Made by a program: the position numbers and the translations under genes | Assembly: GCA_035568175.1 (NCBI GenBank) | Contig: DATMON010000004.1 | Span: 439,324-503,323, forward strand | Direction of reading: 5' to 3' | Source of the DNA: AV40 sp035568175 | GTDB taxonomy: Bacteria > Verrucomicrobiota > Verrucomicrobiia > Chthoniobacterales > UBA10450 | Length of the DNA: 64,000 nt | In this document: positions 52,033-61,848 of the stretch, in pieces | Position numbering within the stretch: the stretch's first letter is position 1 | Layout: each line of letters begins with the position of its first letter | Notes under the pieces: generated by a model | Seen by the model: only the letters and a program-made list of their open reading frames with translations | Databases searched by the model: none | Told to the model about the DNA's origin: nothing

Positions 52033-54453
52033 CTATTCCATGCGCAACGCCTGGACGGGATCGACAAGCGCGGCGCGGCGGGCGGGCAGCAGGCATGCGA
52101 AAAACGCGGTGGCGGCGAGCAATATGCTCGCGCCGCCGAGCAAGGCCGGGTTGTACGCCGAAACTTGATACAGTTGCGCTGCGATCAAGCGACTGAGCGC
52201 GAACACGGCAACGATACCAACCGCGAGACCGATGAGAACCGGCCGCATTCCTTGGTTCACCACGAGGCGCAGCACATCACGGGTTTGGGCGCCGAGTGCC
52301 ATTCGGACACCGATCTCTCCGGTGCGCTGCTCAACGGTGTAAGCGACGGCGCCGTAGATTCCAATACTGGCCAGGAGCAAGGCGACGCCGGCGAAAATCG
52401 CGAGCAGCCACATCATCAATCGCGTTTGCCCGACCGCTTGGGCGACAATTGCGTCCATCGACTGCGGAATAGCGATTGCCAATCCAGGATCTACGGTCGC
52501 AAGCGCCGACTGCACCAACTTGGTCACTGCATCCGGTTTGAGCTGGCTGCGCACGAGAATGCATGGGAACGGAAAATTTTGCTGCGCCCAAGGCCGATAG
52601 ATTTCAATCGTGTCCGGCTCAGAAACTTTGCGCGATCGCACATCGCCAGCGATACCGACGATCTCACAAGAGACGCTCGCGCTGCCGACGAGTAATGTTT
52701 TGCCAATCGGATCCTCATCCCCGAAAACCTTCTTCGCGCCGGCCTCGCTAATAATGATCACGTTCTGCCGATCAGCCGTATCGTGCTCGTCGAAGTCGCG
52801 TCCGGCCAACATTGAGATGCCCCAGGTTTTGAAGTAATCCGCGGCGATATTGTGAAGCACCGCCGCCGCACGTTTGTCGATGGGCAAGACTTCGCGATCC
52901 GGGCGCGCATATAGCACGTTAGAAACGGCCGCGGCGAGCAGCGGAATGTCGGCGCTAATCGTCGCGCTTTCGAAAGCCGGAACGGTATGGAGGGCAACGA
53001 GCGTTTTTTCGACGAAATGCTGACGGGCATTGAGATCGGGATATTGCGCCTCAGGCAACGTGATGAAGCCGATCCAACGATTTTCGGGATGAAATCCAAT
53101 ATTTTGCTGACTCAGCCGGACGAAACTGGTGATCAACAACGCCGCGCCTGCGAGCAGCGTAACGGAGAGCGCAACTTGCGCACCGACTAGAACTTTGCGG
53201 AATCGTTGCTGATGCGCGCTGCCGGTAGTTCCACGACCGCCCTCTTTCAATGCTTCGACCAGATCTGTGCGGGAACTTTGCAAGGCCGGATAGATTCCCA
53301 TCACCGCACCGGTCAAAAGCGACAATGCGATCGTGAAGAGTAGAACCGGAAATGACAGCTCGATGCGCGTCATCGGATCGAACGGGAGAAAATTCGCGGC
53401 CATTTTCGGCACAACTGGGACAAGCTGCCACGCTAACAATGCACCAGCCGCGCCCGCGATCACGCTGACGAGTAGGCTTTCGAAGACAAACAACCGGACA
53501 ATACTTCCACGCGAAGCACCAATCGCCATCCGCAACGCGATTTCACGGCGACGGCCAGTGAATCGCACAAGCAAGAGATTCGCAACGTTGCTGCACGCGA
53601 TCAGCAAAACAAAGGCAACCGCCGCGAGCAGCGTCGCAAACGCCGGTCGCAAATTTCCGGTGACGTCCTCAGGCAGCGTTTTCAACGTCATGACTGACGA
53701 GCTGTCGATCTTGTCCGGATGCTGCGCTCGATAACTTTGCTCGAGCGAGGGCAATGCCGCCCGCGCTTGTTCGACCGTCATTCCCGGTTTCAATCGACCG
53801 ACCACACGCAAAATGCCGCTGCCGCGCATCACCTGTTCGTAGGTAAATCCTGGAATGACATACGGTTTGGTCGTCCAGACTTCCGCGTTGGGCCCAACCC
53901 ATGAAAATGGAAGGTTCGGCAAGACACCGACGATCGTATGTGCAATGCCGTTGAGTGTGATGCTGCGCCCAATCACGTTCGGGTCGCCGCCCATTCGCTT
54001 TTGCCAAAAATTTTCGGTGACCATTGCGACATCCGCCCCCTCTTCTTCTTCCGGCAGAAAATTGCGGCCACGGATTGGTCGCACGCCGAGGATATCGAAA
54101 TAATTCGAGGTCACACGGCCGCCGAATAGATGAACCGCATCGCCGAGCCCGGTCAGAGTAAACGCAGAAACGTTTTCGCCGCCAAATCCGTCAAACATTG
54201 TTTGACCATCGCGATAATGTTGAAAACGCGGAGCCGAAATCGCTAGCTCGAGCAAATTGCGCTCGCGAGCGTTGGAATACATGTGCACCAACCGCGCTGG
54301 GTCTTTGAATGGCAGCGGGCGCAGGAAAAGATCGTTGATCAAACTGAAGATCGCGGTGTTGAGTCCGATCCCGAGCGCGAGGGTCGCGACCGCGATCAAT
54401 GTAAACGCCGGCGATTCGCGCAGTTTGCGAAAAGCGAAGCGAATGTCGTTCAT
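52033..54453 (-). CDS. ADOP-type (MacB/FtsX-like) permease 3
   Basis: An 806-residue permease. N-terminus MNDIRFAFRKLRESPAF, LALGIGLNTAIFSLINDLFL; first FtsX block EIALRMAIGASRGSIVRLF; second VEQRTGEIGVRMALGAQTRDVLRL; end ARRAALVDPVQALRME. By eye it is closest to permease 5, sharing long blocks such as FWQKRMGGDPNVIGR and AHTIVGVLP, probably a duplication product. The iterated 10-mer at 53703 is read Lys-Ile-Asp-Ser, at the same place as in permease 5, so those two copies are not independent. Confidence 0.88.
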   Translation of the reverse strand: MNDIRFAFRKLRESPAFTLIAVATLALGIGLNTAIFSLINDLFLRPLPFKDPARLVHMYSNARERNLLELAISAPRFQHYRDGQTMFDGFGGENVSAFTLTGLGDAVHLFGGRVTSNYFDILGVRPIRGRNFLPEEEEGADVAMVTENFWQKRMGGDPNVIGRSITLNGIAHTIVGVLPNLPFSWVGPNAEVWTTKPYVIPGFTYEQVMRGSGILRVVGRLKPGMTVEQARAALPSLEQSYRAQHPDKIDSSSVMTLKTLPEDVTGNLRPAFATLLAAVAFVLLIACSNVANLLLVRFTGRRREIALRMAIGASRGSIVRLFVFESLLVSVIAGAAGALLAWQLVPVVPKMAANFLPFDPMTRIELSFPVLLFTIALSLLTGAVMGIYPALQSSRTDLVEALKEGGRGTTGSAHQQRFRKVLVGAQVALSVTLLAGAALLITSFVRLSQQNIGFHPENRWIGFITLPEAQYPDLNARQHFVEKTLVALHTVPAFESATISADIPLLAAAVSNVLYARPDREVLPIDKRAAAVLHNIAADYFKTWGISMLAGRDFDEHDTADRQNVIIISEAGAKKVFGDEDPIGKTLLVGSASVSCEIVGIAGDVRSRKVSEPDTIEIYRPWAQQNFPFPCILVRSQLKPDAVTKLVQSALATVDPGLAIAIPQSMDAIVAQAVGQTRLMMWLLAIFAGVALLLASIGIYGAVAYTVEQRTGEIGVRMALGAQTRDVLRLVVNQGMRPVLIGLAVGIVAVFALSRLIAAQLYQVSAYNPALLGGASILLAATAFFACLLPARRAALVDPVQALRME

Positions 54454-54474
54454 GCGAAAGGATTACGTGAATAA

Positions 54475-56898
54475 CTATTCGGTCCGTAACGCCTGAATCG
54501 GATTGACCAGCGTGGCGCGTCGCGCCGGTAAAAGACAGGCGATCAAAGCAACGAGGGTCAGCGTAACGATGACCGCGCTGAGCAACATCGGATTTTGCGC
54601 TGAAACCTGATACAGCTGCGCCGTGATCAACCGCCCGAGACCGAATGTAGCGATCAATCCGACAGCAAGTCCGAATAGAACCGGCTTCATTCCCTGACCG
54701 ACAACCAGCTTCAAGACGTCGCGCGCTTGCGCGCCCAGGGCCATGCGCACGCCAATTTCTCCGGTACGCTGTTCAACTGTGTAAGCTACTGCGCCGTAAA
54801 TTCCGATCATGGCGAGCAAAAGCGCCACGCCAGCAAACAGGGACAGTAACGTCATTGTTAACCGCTGTGGTCCGAGCGATTGAGTTGCGACCGCTTCCAT
54901 CGTTGTCGGCTGAATGATAGGAAGTTGATTGTCGATCCTGGCGACTGTGCTTCGAACGATCTGCCCAATCGCTTCCGGTGGAAGATTGCTTCGCACCGCC
55001 ACATTGATGAACGGAAAAATGCGCTGCGGCAAAGGCCGATAGAATTCAACATCATCGGCTTGATCGAGACGCAGGAAGCGTATATCGCCGACGACCCCGA
55101 CAATCTCCGCAAGCTGGCCGGTTCCGTTTTGGGCACCGAAAAATAACTGATGGCCGATTGGATCTTCGCCCGGAAACATCCGTTTCGCAGTCGCCTGGCT
55201 GATCAGAACGACCAACGGACGATCTCGCGCATCCCGTTCGTCAAAATCCCGCCCGGCGATCAACGGAATGCCGAAAGTACGCAAATATCCGGGAGAGATG
55301 CTGTGCATGTTGCCGAGCGGCCGCTGATTGATCGGCGGCGGATTTTTGTCGGCCCGCGCATAAGGTGACTGCCCGACGCCGCCCCCCAGCGGAACTGCGT
55401 CAGCGAGCGCGACAGTCTCGACGCCGGGCGCGACCTGCAGTTCATCCCGCAAGTGTTTGGAAAATTGCGCCAAGGCGGCTTCATCGGCATAGCGCGCTGG
55501 CGGCAGCCCTATGCCACCGACCCAGATGCGCTCGGTCCTGAATCCTGCTTCCTGGCGACTGAGTCGGAAGAAACTCGTGATGAGTAATGCGGCGCCAGCC
55601 AGAAGAACAACCGATAACCCAACTTGCGCAGCCACAAGCAGCCGCCGAACTCGATGTTGACCTATGCTTCCACTCATGGCACGGCCGCCGTCTTTCAAGC
55701 CGTCAACCAAATCGGCGCGTGAGCTTTGCCAAGCCGGATAGGCGCCCATGGCGATACCTGCCAAGATCGACAACGACAAGGTGAAGAAAAACACCGGCCA
55801 ACTAATGGCGGCTGTGGTTTCTAACGGAACATTTTGGCCAGCGAGTTTTGGAATAACCGGCATCAGCCAGAGAACAATTCCTAAACCAAGCAACCCGGCG
55901 AAGACGCTCAACAGTGTGCTTTCCAATACAAACAGGCGCACAATTCCTCCACGCGAAGCCCCGAGCGCAACACGCAAAGAGATTTCACGACGGCGTCCAG
56001 TGAAGCGAACGAGCAACAGATTTGCGACGTTGCTGCAGGCGATTAACAACACCAACGAAACTGCGGCCAGGAGAGTGAGAAAGGCAGGCCGCAAATTTCC
56101 AGTGGCATCTTCCGGCGCGGTCACCACTACTGGCGCCCAACTGCTATCGGCGTTCGCGGCATATTGCGCGCGATAACTTTCCTGTACGGCTGGCAGTGCG
56201 GCTCGCGCTTGATCGATCGTCACGCCCGGCTTCAACCGCCCGATCACGCGCAGGTAACTGACGCCACGCATGAGTAAATCCTTGGCAATGCCCGGTAATT
56301 CGAATGGTTTTACCGTCCAGATCTCCAGGTTTGGTCCCCACCAAGCTAGCGAGCCGGTCGGGACAACGCCGACGATTGTTGTCGGCACACCGTTCAACGT
56401 CAGGACGCGGCCCAATACCTGGGGATCGCTGGCCAGCTTGCTGCGCCAAAAATGTTCGCTAATCAACGCGACATCGGCTCTCTGTTCCTCCTCGGGCAGA
56501 AATAATCGACCAATAATTGGACGGACGCCGAGCAGTTGGAAATAATTCGCTGTGACGTTTGCGCCGTTGAGTTGAATTGGATCACCAAGACCAGTCAGAA
56601 TAAAACCGGTGCCCGCATCAGCGGCGAATTCCGAAAAGACGGTCTGGCTATCGCGATAATGCCAGAAGCGCGGAACAGAAAACGGAATCTGCTGCACATT
56701 GCGGTCCTTTGCTTCGCTATTGACGCGCAAGATTCTGGATGGCTCAGAAAACGGCAGGCCGCGCAGAAAAAGATCGTGGATCAAACTGAAGATCGCTGTG
56801 TTCGCGCCGATACCGAGGGCCAGCGTCAACACTGCGATTGCGCTAAACGCCGGGGCCTTGATCAGCGACCGCAACGCGTATCTTAGGTCCCCAAGCAT
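54475..56898 (-). CDS. ADOP-type (MacB/FtsX-like) permease 4
   Basis: An 807-residue permease lying 21 bases before permease 3. N-terminus MLGDLRYALRSLIKAPAFS, LALGIGANTAIFSLIHDLFL; first FtsX block EISLRVALGASRGGIVRLF; second VEQRTGEIGVRMALGAQARDVLKL; end ARRATLVNPIQALRTE (Asn in place of the usual Asp of the VDPV motif). It belongs with permeases 3 and 5 in one subgroup but is clearly more distant. A 10-mer copy lies at 55763 and a one-mismatch copy at 54930. Confidence 0.88.
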   Translation of the reverse strand: MLGDLRYALRSLIKAPAFSAIAVLTLALGIGANTAIFSLIHDLFLRGLPFSEPSRILRVNSEAKDRNVQQIPFSVPRFWHYRDSQTVFSEFAADAGTGFILTGLGDPIQLNGANVTANYFQLLGVRPIIGRLFLPEEEQRADVALISEHFWRSKLASDPQVLGRVLTLNGVPTTIVGVVPTGSLAWWGPNLEIWTVKPFELPGIAKDLLMRGVSYLRVIGRLKPGVTIDQARAALPAVQESYRAQYAANADSSWAPVVVTAPEDATGNLRPAFLTLLAAVSLVLLIACSNVANLLLVRFTGRRREISLRVALGASRGGIVRLFVLESTLLSVFAGLLGLGIVLWLMPVIPKLAGQNVPLETTAAISWPVFFFTLSLSILAGIAMGAYPAWQSSRADLVDGLKDGGRAMSGSIGQHRVRRLLVAAQVGLSVVLLAGAALLITSFFRLSRQEAGFRTERIWVGGIGLPPARYADEAALAQFSKHLRDELQVAPGVETVALADAVPLGGGVGQSPYARADKNPPPINQRPLGNMHSISPGYLRTFGIPLIAGRDFDERDARDRPLVVLISQATAKRMFPGEDPIGHQLFFGAQNGTGQLAEIVGVVGDIRFLRLDQADDVEFYRPLPQRIFPFINVAVRSNLPPEAIGQIVRSTVARIDNQLPIIQPTTMEAVATQSLGPQRLTMTLLSLFAGVALLLAMIGIYGAVAYTVEQRTGEIGVRMALGAQARDVLKLVVGQGMKPVLFGLAVGLIATFGLGRLITAQLYQVSAQNPMLLSAVIVTLTLVALIACLLPARRATLVNPIQALRTE

Positions 56899-56910
56899 AA
56901 TTTCGTTCCT

Positions 56911-59331
56911 CTATTCAGTTCGCAGCGCTTGCACCGGATCGACAAGTGTGGCGCGACGCGCCGGCAACAAACACGCGAGCAGCGCGATTCCAGCGAGCAA
57001 CACAGTTGCTCCCGCGAGCAGCGCCGGATTGTTCGAAGAAACCTGATAGAGTTGCGACGCGATCAAGCGTCCGAGGGCGAAAGCGGCGGCGATTCCAATC
57101 GCCAGTCCGATCACGACCGGCTTCATTCCCTGATTGATGATCAAACGGAGGACATCTCGGGTTTGCGCGCCGAGCGCCATCCGAACACCGATTTCTCCGG
57201 TGCGCTGTTCAACCGTGTAAGCAACGGCGCCGTAGATTCCAATGCTAGCCAGTAGCAACGCGACCCCGGCAAAAATTCCGAGCAGCCACGTCTTGAGGCG
57301 CGCTTGCCCAAACGATTGGGCGACCACTGCGTCCATGCTTTGGGGCAAGGCAATCGCCAAACCGGGATCCACTTTCGCGAGCGCGGATTGTACCAGCTTC
57401 GTGACCGCTTCAACGTTCAAGGTGCTGCGCACCGAGATATTCGCGAACGGAAAATTTTCCTGAGCCCAGGGCCGATAAAATTCCATTCCGGGCTCTTCGC
57501 GGACTTGGACCGAACGCACGTCAGCGACCACGCCGACGATCTCGCACGGCACGCCAAGACTTGTCACGAGTAGCGTTTTGCCGATCGGATTCTCGTTTGG
57601 ATAAACTTTTTTCGCACCGGTTTGGCTGATCAGGCAAACGTTCTGACCTTCGGCCGTGTCGTGCTCATTAAAATCACGCCCGGTCAACAGCGGAACTCCC
57701 CACGTCGGAAAATATCCCGGCGCAATATCGTGACTCGGCGCATTGGCGCGCTTCTCGATCGGCGGAACGTCGCGATCGCTCCGCGCGTAAAGCGTTCGAT
57801 TTCCTCCGTTCAATGGAATGTCGCCGCTCACTGTCGCGCTTTCCAACCCCGGAACATCGCGCAGCGCGTCGAGTGTTTGCTCGACAAAACGCTGACGCGA
57901 CGGCGCGTCAGAATAATGCGCCACCGGTAGAGTGATAGCGCCGGTCCAGAGATTTGCGGAACGAAAGCCGATATTCTGTTGGCTAAGGCGAATGAAGCTC
58001 GTGATGAGCAACGCCGCGCCAGCAACCAACGTCACCGAAAGCGCGACCTGTGCGCCGACGAGAATTTTGCGGAACCGTTGTTGTCGCACACTTCCGCTGG
58101 TTCCGCGTCCGCCTTCTTTTAAACCGTCAGCCAAATCGGCGTGCGAGCCTTGCAGCGCGGGATAAATCCCCATCAACAAACCGGTCAAAATCGACAATCC
58201 GATCGTAAATAGGAGAACTGGGATCGACAAACTCGTGACGCTATTCGCTTCCAACGGAAGAAAATTGGCCGCCATTCCCGGGACCAGCGGCACCAATCGC
58301 CAGGCCACAAATGCGCCGACGACGCCGGCGAACGCGCTGACCAACAAACTTTCAAACACGAAAAGCCGCACAATGCTCGCTCGCGATGCGCCAATTGCGA
58401 TTCGCAACGCAATCTCGCGCCGACGACCACTGAATCGCACCAGCAACAAATTCGCGACGTTGCTACATGCGATTAGCAAAACAAAGCTGACCGCCGCGAA
58501 AAGCGTGATGAAACTGGCGCGAATGTTCTCGGTAACGTCTTCCGGCAAAGTCTTGATCGTGGTCGTCATCTTGCTGTCGATCTTGTTCGGATATTGCGCG
58601 TTGTAACTTTGATCGAGCGACGGCAGGGCCGCTTTCGCTTGCTGCACGGTGATCGACGACTTCAATCGTCCGACCACGCGGAGAAAACTCGTGCCGCGCA
58701 TTAGCCGCTCGTGGGTGAATCCGGGAATTTGAAACGGCTTGGTCGTCCAAACCTCTGCAATCGGGTTCGCACCGAACCATTGCGTGGGCATGTCTGGCAG
58801 AACACCCACGATTGTGTGCGCAACGCCATCGAGCGTAATGCCGCGTCCAATCACGTTCGGATCGCCACCCATCCTTTTCTGCCAAAAATTCTTCGTGATA
58901 AGCGCAACATCTGCGCCCTCCTGTTCCTCGGGGAGAAAACTCCGGCCAAGAATTGGACGTACGCCAAGCACGTCAAAGTAGTTGGAAGTCAATCTGCCGC
59001 CGAAGACCTGCACGGGATCACCGAGACCAGTCAATGTGAAGGCGAAGAAATTTTCCCCGGCCAGACTCTCGCAAATGGTTTGGCCATCGCGAACGTGTTC
59101 GAAGCGCGGCGCCGAAACCGGCAAATCTACGAGGTCACGCGACTTGTCGCCGCCGAAAAAGTGTACGACGTGCGCCGGTTCCTTGAAGGGCAGACCGCGC
59201 AGGAAAAGATCATTCACCAAACTGAAGATCGCAGTGTTGAGCCCGATCCCGAGAGCGAGCGTGATCACCGCGATCGCAGTAAACGCGGGCGACTGTCGAA
59301 GTTTACGAAAAGCGAAATGGATATCGTTCAT
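56911..59331 (-). CDS. ADOP-type (MacB/FtsX-like) permease 5
   Basis: An 806-residue permease, 12 bases from its downstream neighbour. N-terminus MNDIHFAFRKLRQSPAFT, LALGIGLNTAIFSLVNDLFL; FtsX blocks EIALRIAIGASRASIVRLF and VEQRTGEIGVRMALGAQTRDVLRL; end ARRATLVDPVQALRTE. Roughly two thirds to three quarters of residues agree with permease 3 by eye in the stretches compared, with the greatest difference in the periplasmic loop after residue 55 (HFFGGDKSRDLVDLPVS), which may set specificity. Confidence 0.88.
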   Translation of the reverse strand: MNDIHFAFRKLRQSPAFTAIAVITLALGIGLNTAIFSLVNDLFLRGLPFKEPAHVVHFFGGDKSRDLVDLPVSAPRFEHVRDGQTICESLAGENFFAFTLTGLGDPVQVFGGRLTSNYFDVLGVRPILGRSFLPEEQEGADVALITKNFWQKRMGGDPNVIGRGITLDGVAHTIVGVLPDMPTQWFGANPIAEVWTTKPFQIPGFTHERLMRGTSFLRVVGRLKSSITVQQAKAALPSLDQSYNAQYPNKIDSKMTTTIKTLPEDVTENIRASFITLFAAVSFVLLIACSNVANLLLVRFSGRRREIALRIAIGASRASIVRLFVFESLLVSAFAGVVGAFVAWRLVPLVPGMAANFLPLEANSVTSLSIPVLLFTIGLSILTGLLMGIYPALQGSHADLADGLKEGGRGTSGSVRQQRFRKILVGAQVALSVTLVAGAALLITSFIRLSQQNIGFRSANLWTGAITLPVAHYSDAPSRQRFVEQTLDALRDVPGLESATVSGDIPLNGGNRTLYARSDRDVPPIEKRANAPSHDIAPGYFPTWGVPLLTGRDFNEHDTAEGQNVCLISQTGAKKVYPNENPIGKTLLVTSLGVPCEIVGVVADVRSVQVREEPGMEFYRPWAQENFPFANISVRSTLNVEAVTKLVQSALAKVDPGLAIALPQSMDAVVAQSFGQARLKTWLLGIFAGVALLLASIGIYGAVAYTVEQRTGEIGVRMALGAQTRDVLRLIINQGMKPVVIGLAIGIAAAFALGRLIASQLYQVSSNNPALLAGATVLLAGIALLACLLPARRATLVDPVQALRTE

Positions 59332-59364
59332 ATTCGAATGTGGGGTTGATTTGTTTCGAGAAAT

Positions 59365-61818
59365 TCATTCGGCGCGCAGTGCTTCAATCGGATCGACTAG
59401 TGTTGCTCGTCGCGCGGGAAACCAAGCTGCTAGAAATGCAACCACCGAAATCAGAATTACAATCGCGATAAAGGTGACTGGGTCCCACGCATTGATTGCG
59501 AAGAGGAGGCTGTTTAACAATCGCGTGGCCGCAAACGCACCGGCAAGTCCGATAACAACGCTGACGGCGACGATTCCCATCGCCTGACCAATTACCAATT
59601 TGAAGATGTTGGCTCGGGCGGCACCGAGCGCGATGCGAATTCCGATCTCGTTGGTGCGTTGCGCTACCGCGTAAGCCATCACGCCATAAATGCCGATCGC
59701 GGTCAGAATCAGTGCACTTCCAGCAAAGATCGACAAGAGCAGTGCGTTAAAACGCGGCCGGGCGAGCGAGCGCGAAATGTAATCATCAAAAACGCGAACG
59801 CTTGTCAGCGGAATGGTCGAATCCATCTCGGCGAGTTCCTTTCGCACCGTCGAAGTCAGGGTATTTGGATTCAATACCTTCGTACGAATGACGATCGACA
59901 TGCTGTGGGAGGGAATCTGCGTGCGCGGCAAATACATCTCGGGGGAATCTTCATTCTTGAGCGAGACATGTTTTACGTTTCCCACCACGCCGACGATGTC
60001 GCGCATCTTTTCGCCAGAATCGTCGGCAGAGAACCCCGGTTTGATGCGTTTACCGATAACGTTCTGGCCCGGAAAAAATTTGGTGACGAAGCGCTCGTTC
60101 ACGATCACGACCGGTGGTGAATCCATCCGATCGTTTTGATCGAAGGCCCGGCCTTGTTGAAGCGGGATGCCGGTCGTCCTGAAATAGTCAGTGCCAATCA
60201 GATGGACCGGCGAGCCGGGTCGTTGCCCCTCCGGCAACGGATGTTCTTCAATATCGAAATCAGTCACCATATTGCTTCCGCTCAGCGGCAGCGGAACAAT
60301 CGCGCTGGCAGACTCGACTTCTGGAAGTGCGCGCAGACGTTCCAGGAAACGATCGTAAAACGCGATAACGTTTTCGTTTTTCGGATAACTTGCGCTGGGC
60401 AATTGAAGGCTCGCAGTAAGCAATCGCTCAGTTCGCAGCCCCGGTTGAACGCGGCTTAGTTTGGCAAAGGTCTGAATTAAAAGCCCGGCGCAGATCAACA
60501 AAACGAGAGCGAGCGCGACTTCACCAATGACCAGACCATTCCGCAGGCGCGACTTGTGTTCGCCGCTGCCGGTCCGCGTACCGGATTTCAATGAAGCGTT
60601 AAGATCGACATGAGACGCTTGCCACGCCGGGACAAGACCGAAAACAATTCCGGTGCCTAACGAAACAAAAAGCGTAAATGCGAGCACGACGCCATCGAGC
60701 TGAATATCGCTGATGCGTGGAATGTTTTGCGGAACCGCTTTGATAAGAGCTTCGGTCCCCCATTGTGCGATCAACAATCCGCCAAGGCCACCGAGTCCAG
60801 CCAGAACCGTGCTTTCGGTCAATAATTGGCGAATGATGCGCGCGCGGCTCGCGCCGACGGCGGCACGCAACGCAATTTCTTTCCCGCGAACTGAAGCGCG
60901 CGCGAGCAAGAGATTGGCCACGTTTACGTTCGCGATCAGCAAAACGCAAGCGACTGCGGCGAAGAGCACATAAAGCGCGGTTCGCACATCGCCGATCAGT
61001 TCTTCGCGCAGCGGTTTTAAGCGCACGCCGAAAAAGGAATTCGTGGTTGGATATTGTTTCTCGAGATTGGCCGCGATGGTGGAGAATTCGGCTTGGGCCT
61101 GGCCGATTGTCGTCCCAGGCTTGAGCCGGGCGATCGCTCCCAAAGTATGGTTGCCGCGTTCTTCGGTTAGCGGTTTGTCGCCATCGGGCGAGATGGCGTC
61201 TTCGGCGATCGTAACGTAAAGCGAAACCGGATCGGTTGAGATCGGATACTGAAACCGCGGTGGCATTACGCCAATGACGGTGTGGAGCTGCCGGTTGATC
61301 TCAATCATGCGGCCAACCACGGTCGGATCACCTCCAAAATGTTCTCGCCAGAAATCATCACTAATCACGACTTTGTAGCCGCCGGGTCCCCCGCCGGCTT
61401 GTTCATCCGCGCGCACAAATTTGCGCCCGATGACCGGTGTGATCCCAAGCACATCGAAAAACTCAGCGCTTGCTCTCACGCCCCGCAAGCTGGTGACGCT
61501 TTGTTCGCCGGTCAGGGCAAATGAGCGATCACAATAAATCGCCACGGCGCCGAGCGTGTTGTTCTGGCGCCGAAAATCAAAGAAATCAGGATAAGAAAGA
61601 GAACGGAGAGTGGTCTGCGCTTTCTGGCGTGTGTCGGTCATGCCGAAGGCGACCAGTTGTTGCGGTGCGGGAAATGGCAACGGCTTGAGTAGAACCGCGT
61701 TGACGACACTAAAGATGGCCGTGTTGGCACCAATACCCAGCGCGAGCGTGAACACTGCAATCGCGGTAAAGCCCGGCGCTTTTACGAGCATTCTTAATGC
61801 GAATCGAAGGTCGTTCAT
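59365..61818 (-). CDS. ADOP-type (MacB/FtsX-like) permease 6
   Basis: An 817-residue permease. N-terminus MNDLRFALRMLVKAPGFTA, LALGIGANTAIFSVVNAVLL; FtsX blocks EIALRAAVGASRARIIRQLL and VAQRTNEIGIRIALGAARANIF; end ARRATLVDPIEALRAE. A longer first periplasmic loop contains AGGGPGG at about residues 139-145. It resembles permeases 2 and 7 more than 3-5. Iterated 10-mers occur at 59726 and 60601, read in different frames (Leu-Ser-Ile-Phe and His-Val-Asp-Leu). Confidence 0.88.
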   Translation of the reverse strand: MNDLRFALRMLVKAPGFTAIAVFTLALGIGANTAIFSVVNAVLLKPLPFPAPQQLVAFGMTDTRQKAQTTLRSLSYPDFFDFRRQNNTLGAVAIYCDRSFALTGEQSVTSLRGVRASAEFFDVLGITPVIGRKFVRADEQAGGGPGGYKVVISDDFWREHFGGDPTVVGRMIEINRQLHTVIGVMPPRFQYPISTDPVSLYVTIAEDAISPDGDKPLTEERGNHTLGAIARLKPGTTIGQAQAEFSTIAANLEKQYPTTNSFFGVRLKPLREELIGDVRTALYVLFAAVACVLLIANVNVANLLLARASVRGKEIALRAAVGASRARIIRQLLTESTVLAGLGGLGGLLIAQWGTEALIKAVPQNIPRISDIQLDGVVLAFTLFVSLGTGIVFGLVPAWQASHVDLNASLKSGTRTGSGEHKSRLRNGLVIGEVALALVLLICAGLLIQTFAKLSRVQPGLRTERLLTASLQLPSASYPKNENVIAFYDRFLERLRALPEVESASAIVPLPLSGSNMVTDFDIEEHPLPEGQRPGSPVHLIGTDYFRTTGIPLQQGRAFDQNDRMDSPPVVIVNERFVTKFFPGQNVIGKRIKPGFSADDSGEKMRDIVGVVGNVKHVSLKNEDSPEMYLPRTQIPSHSMSIVIRTKVLNPNTLTSTVRKELAEMDSTIPLTSVRVFDDYISRSLARPRFNALLLSIFAGSALILTAIGIYGVMAYAVAQRTNEIGIRIALGAARANIFKLVIGQAMGIVAVSVVIGLAGAFAATRLLNSLLFAINAWDPVTFIAIVILISVVAFLAAWFPARRATLVDPIEALRAE

Positions 61819-61848
61819 GTCTGGGTCGGGTTAACTCTCTTTATAAAA

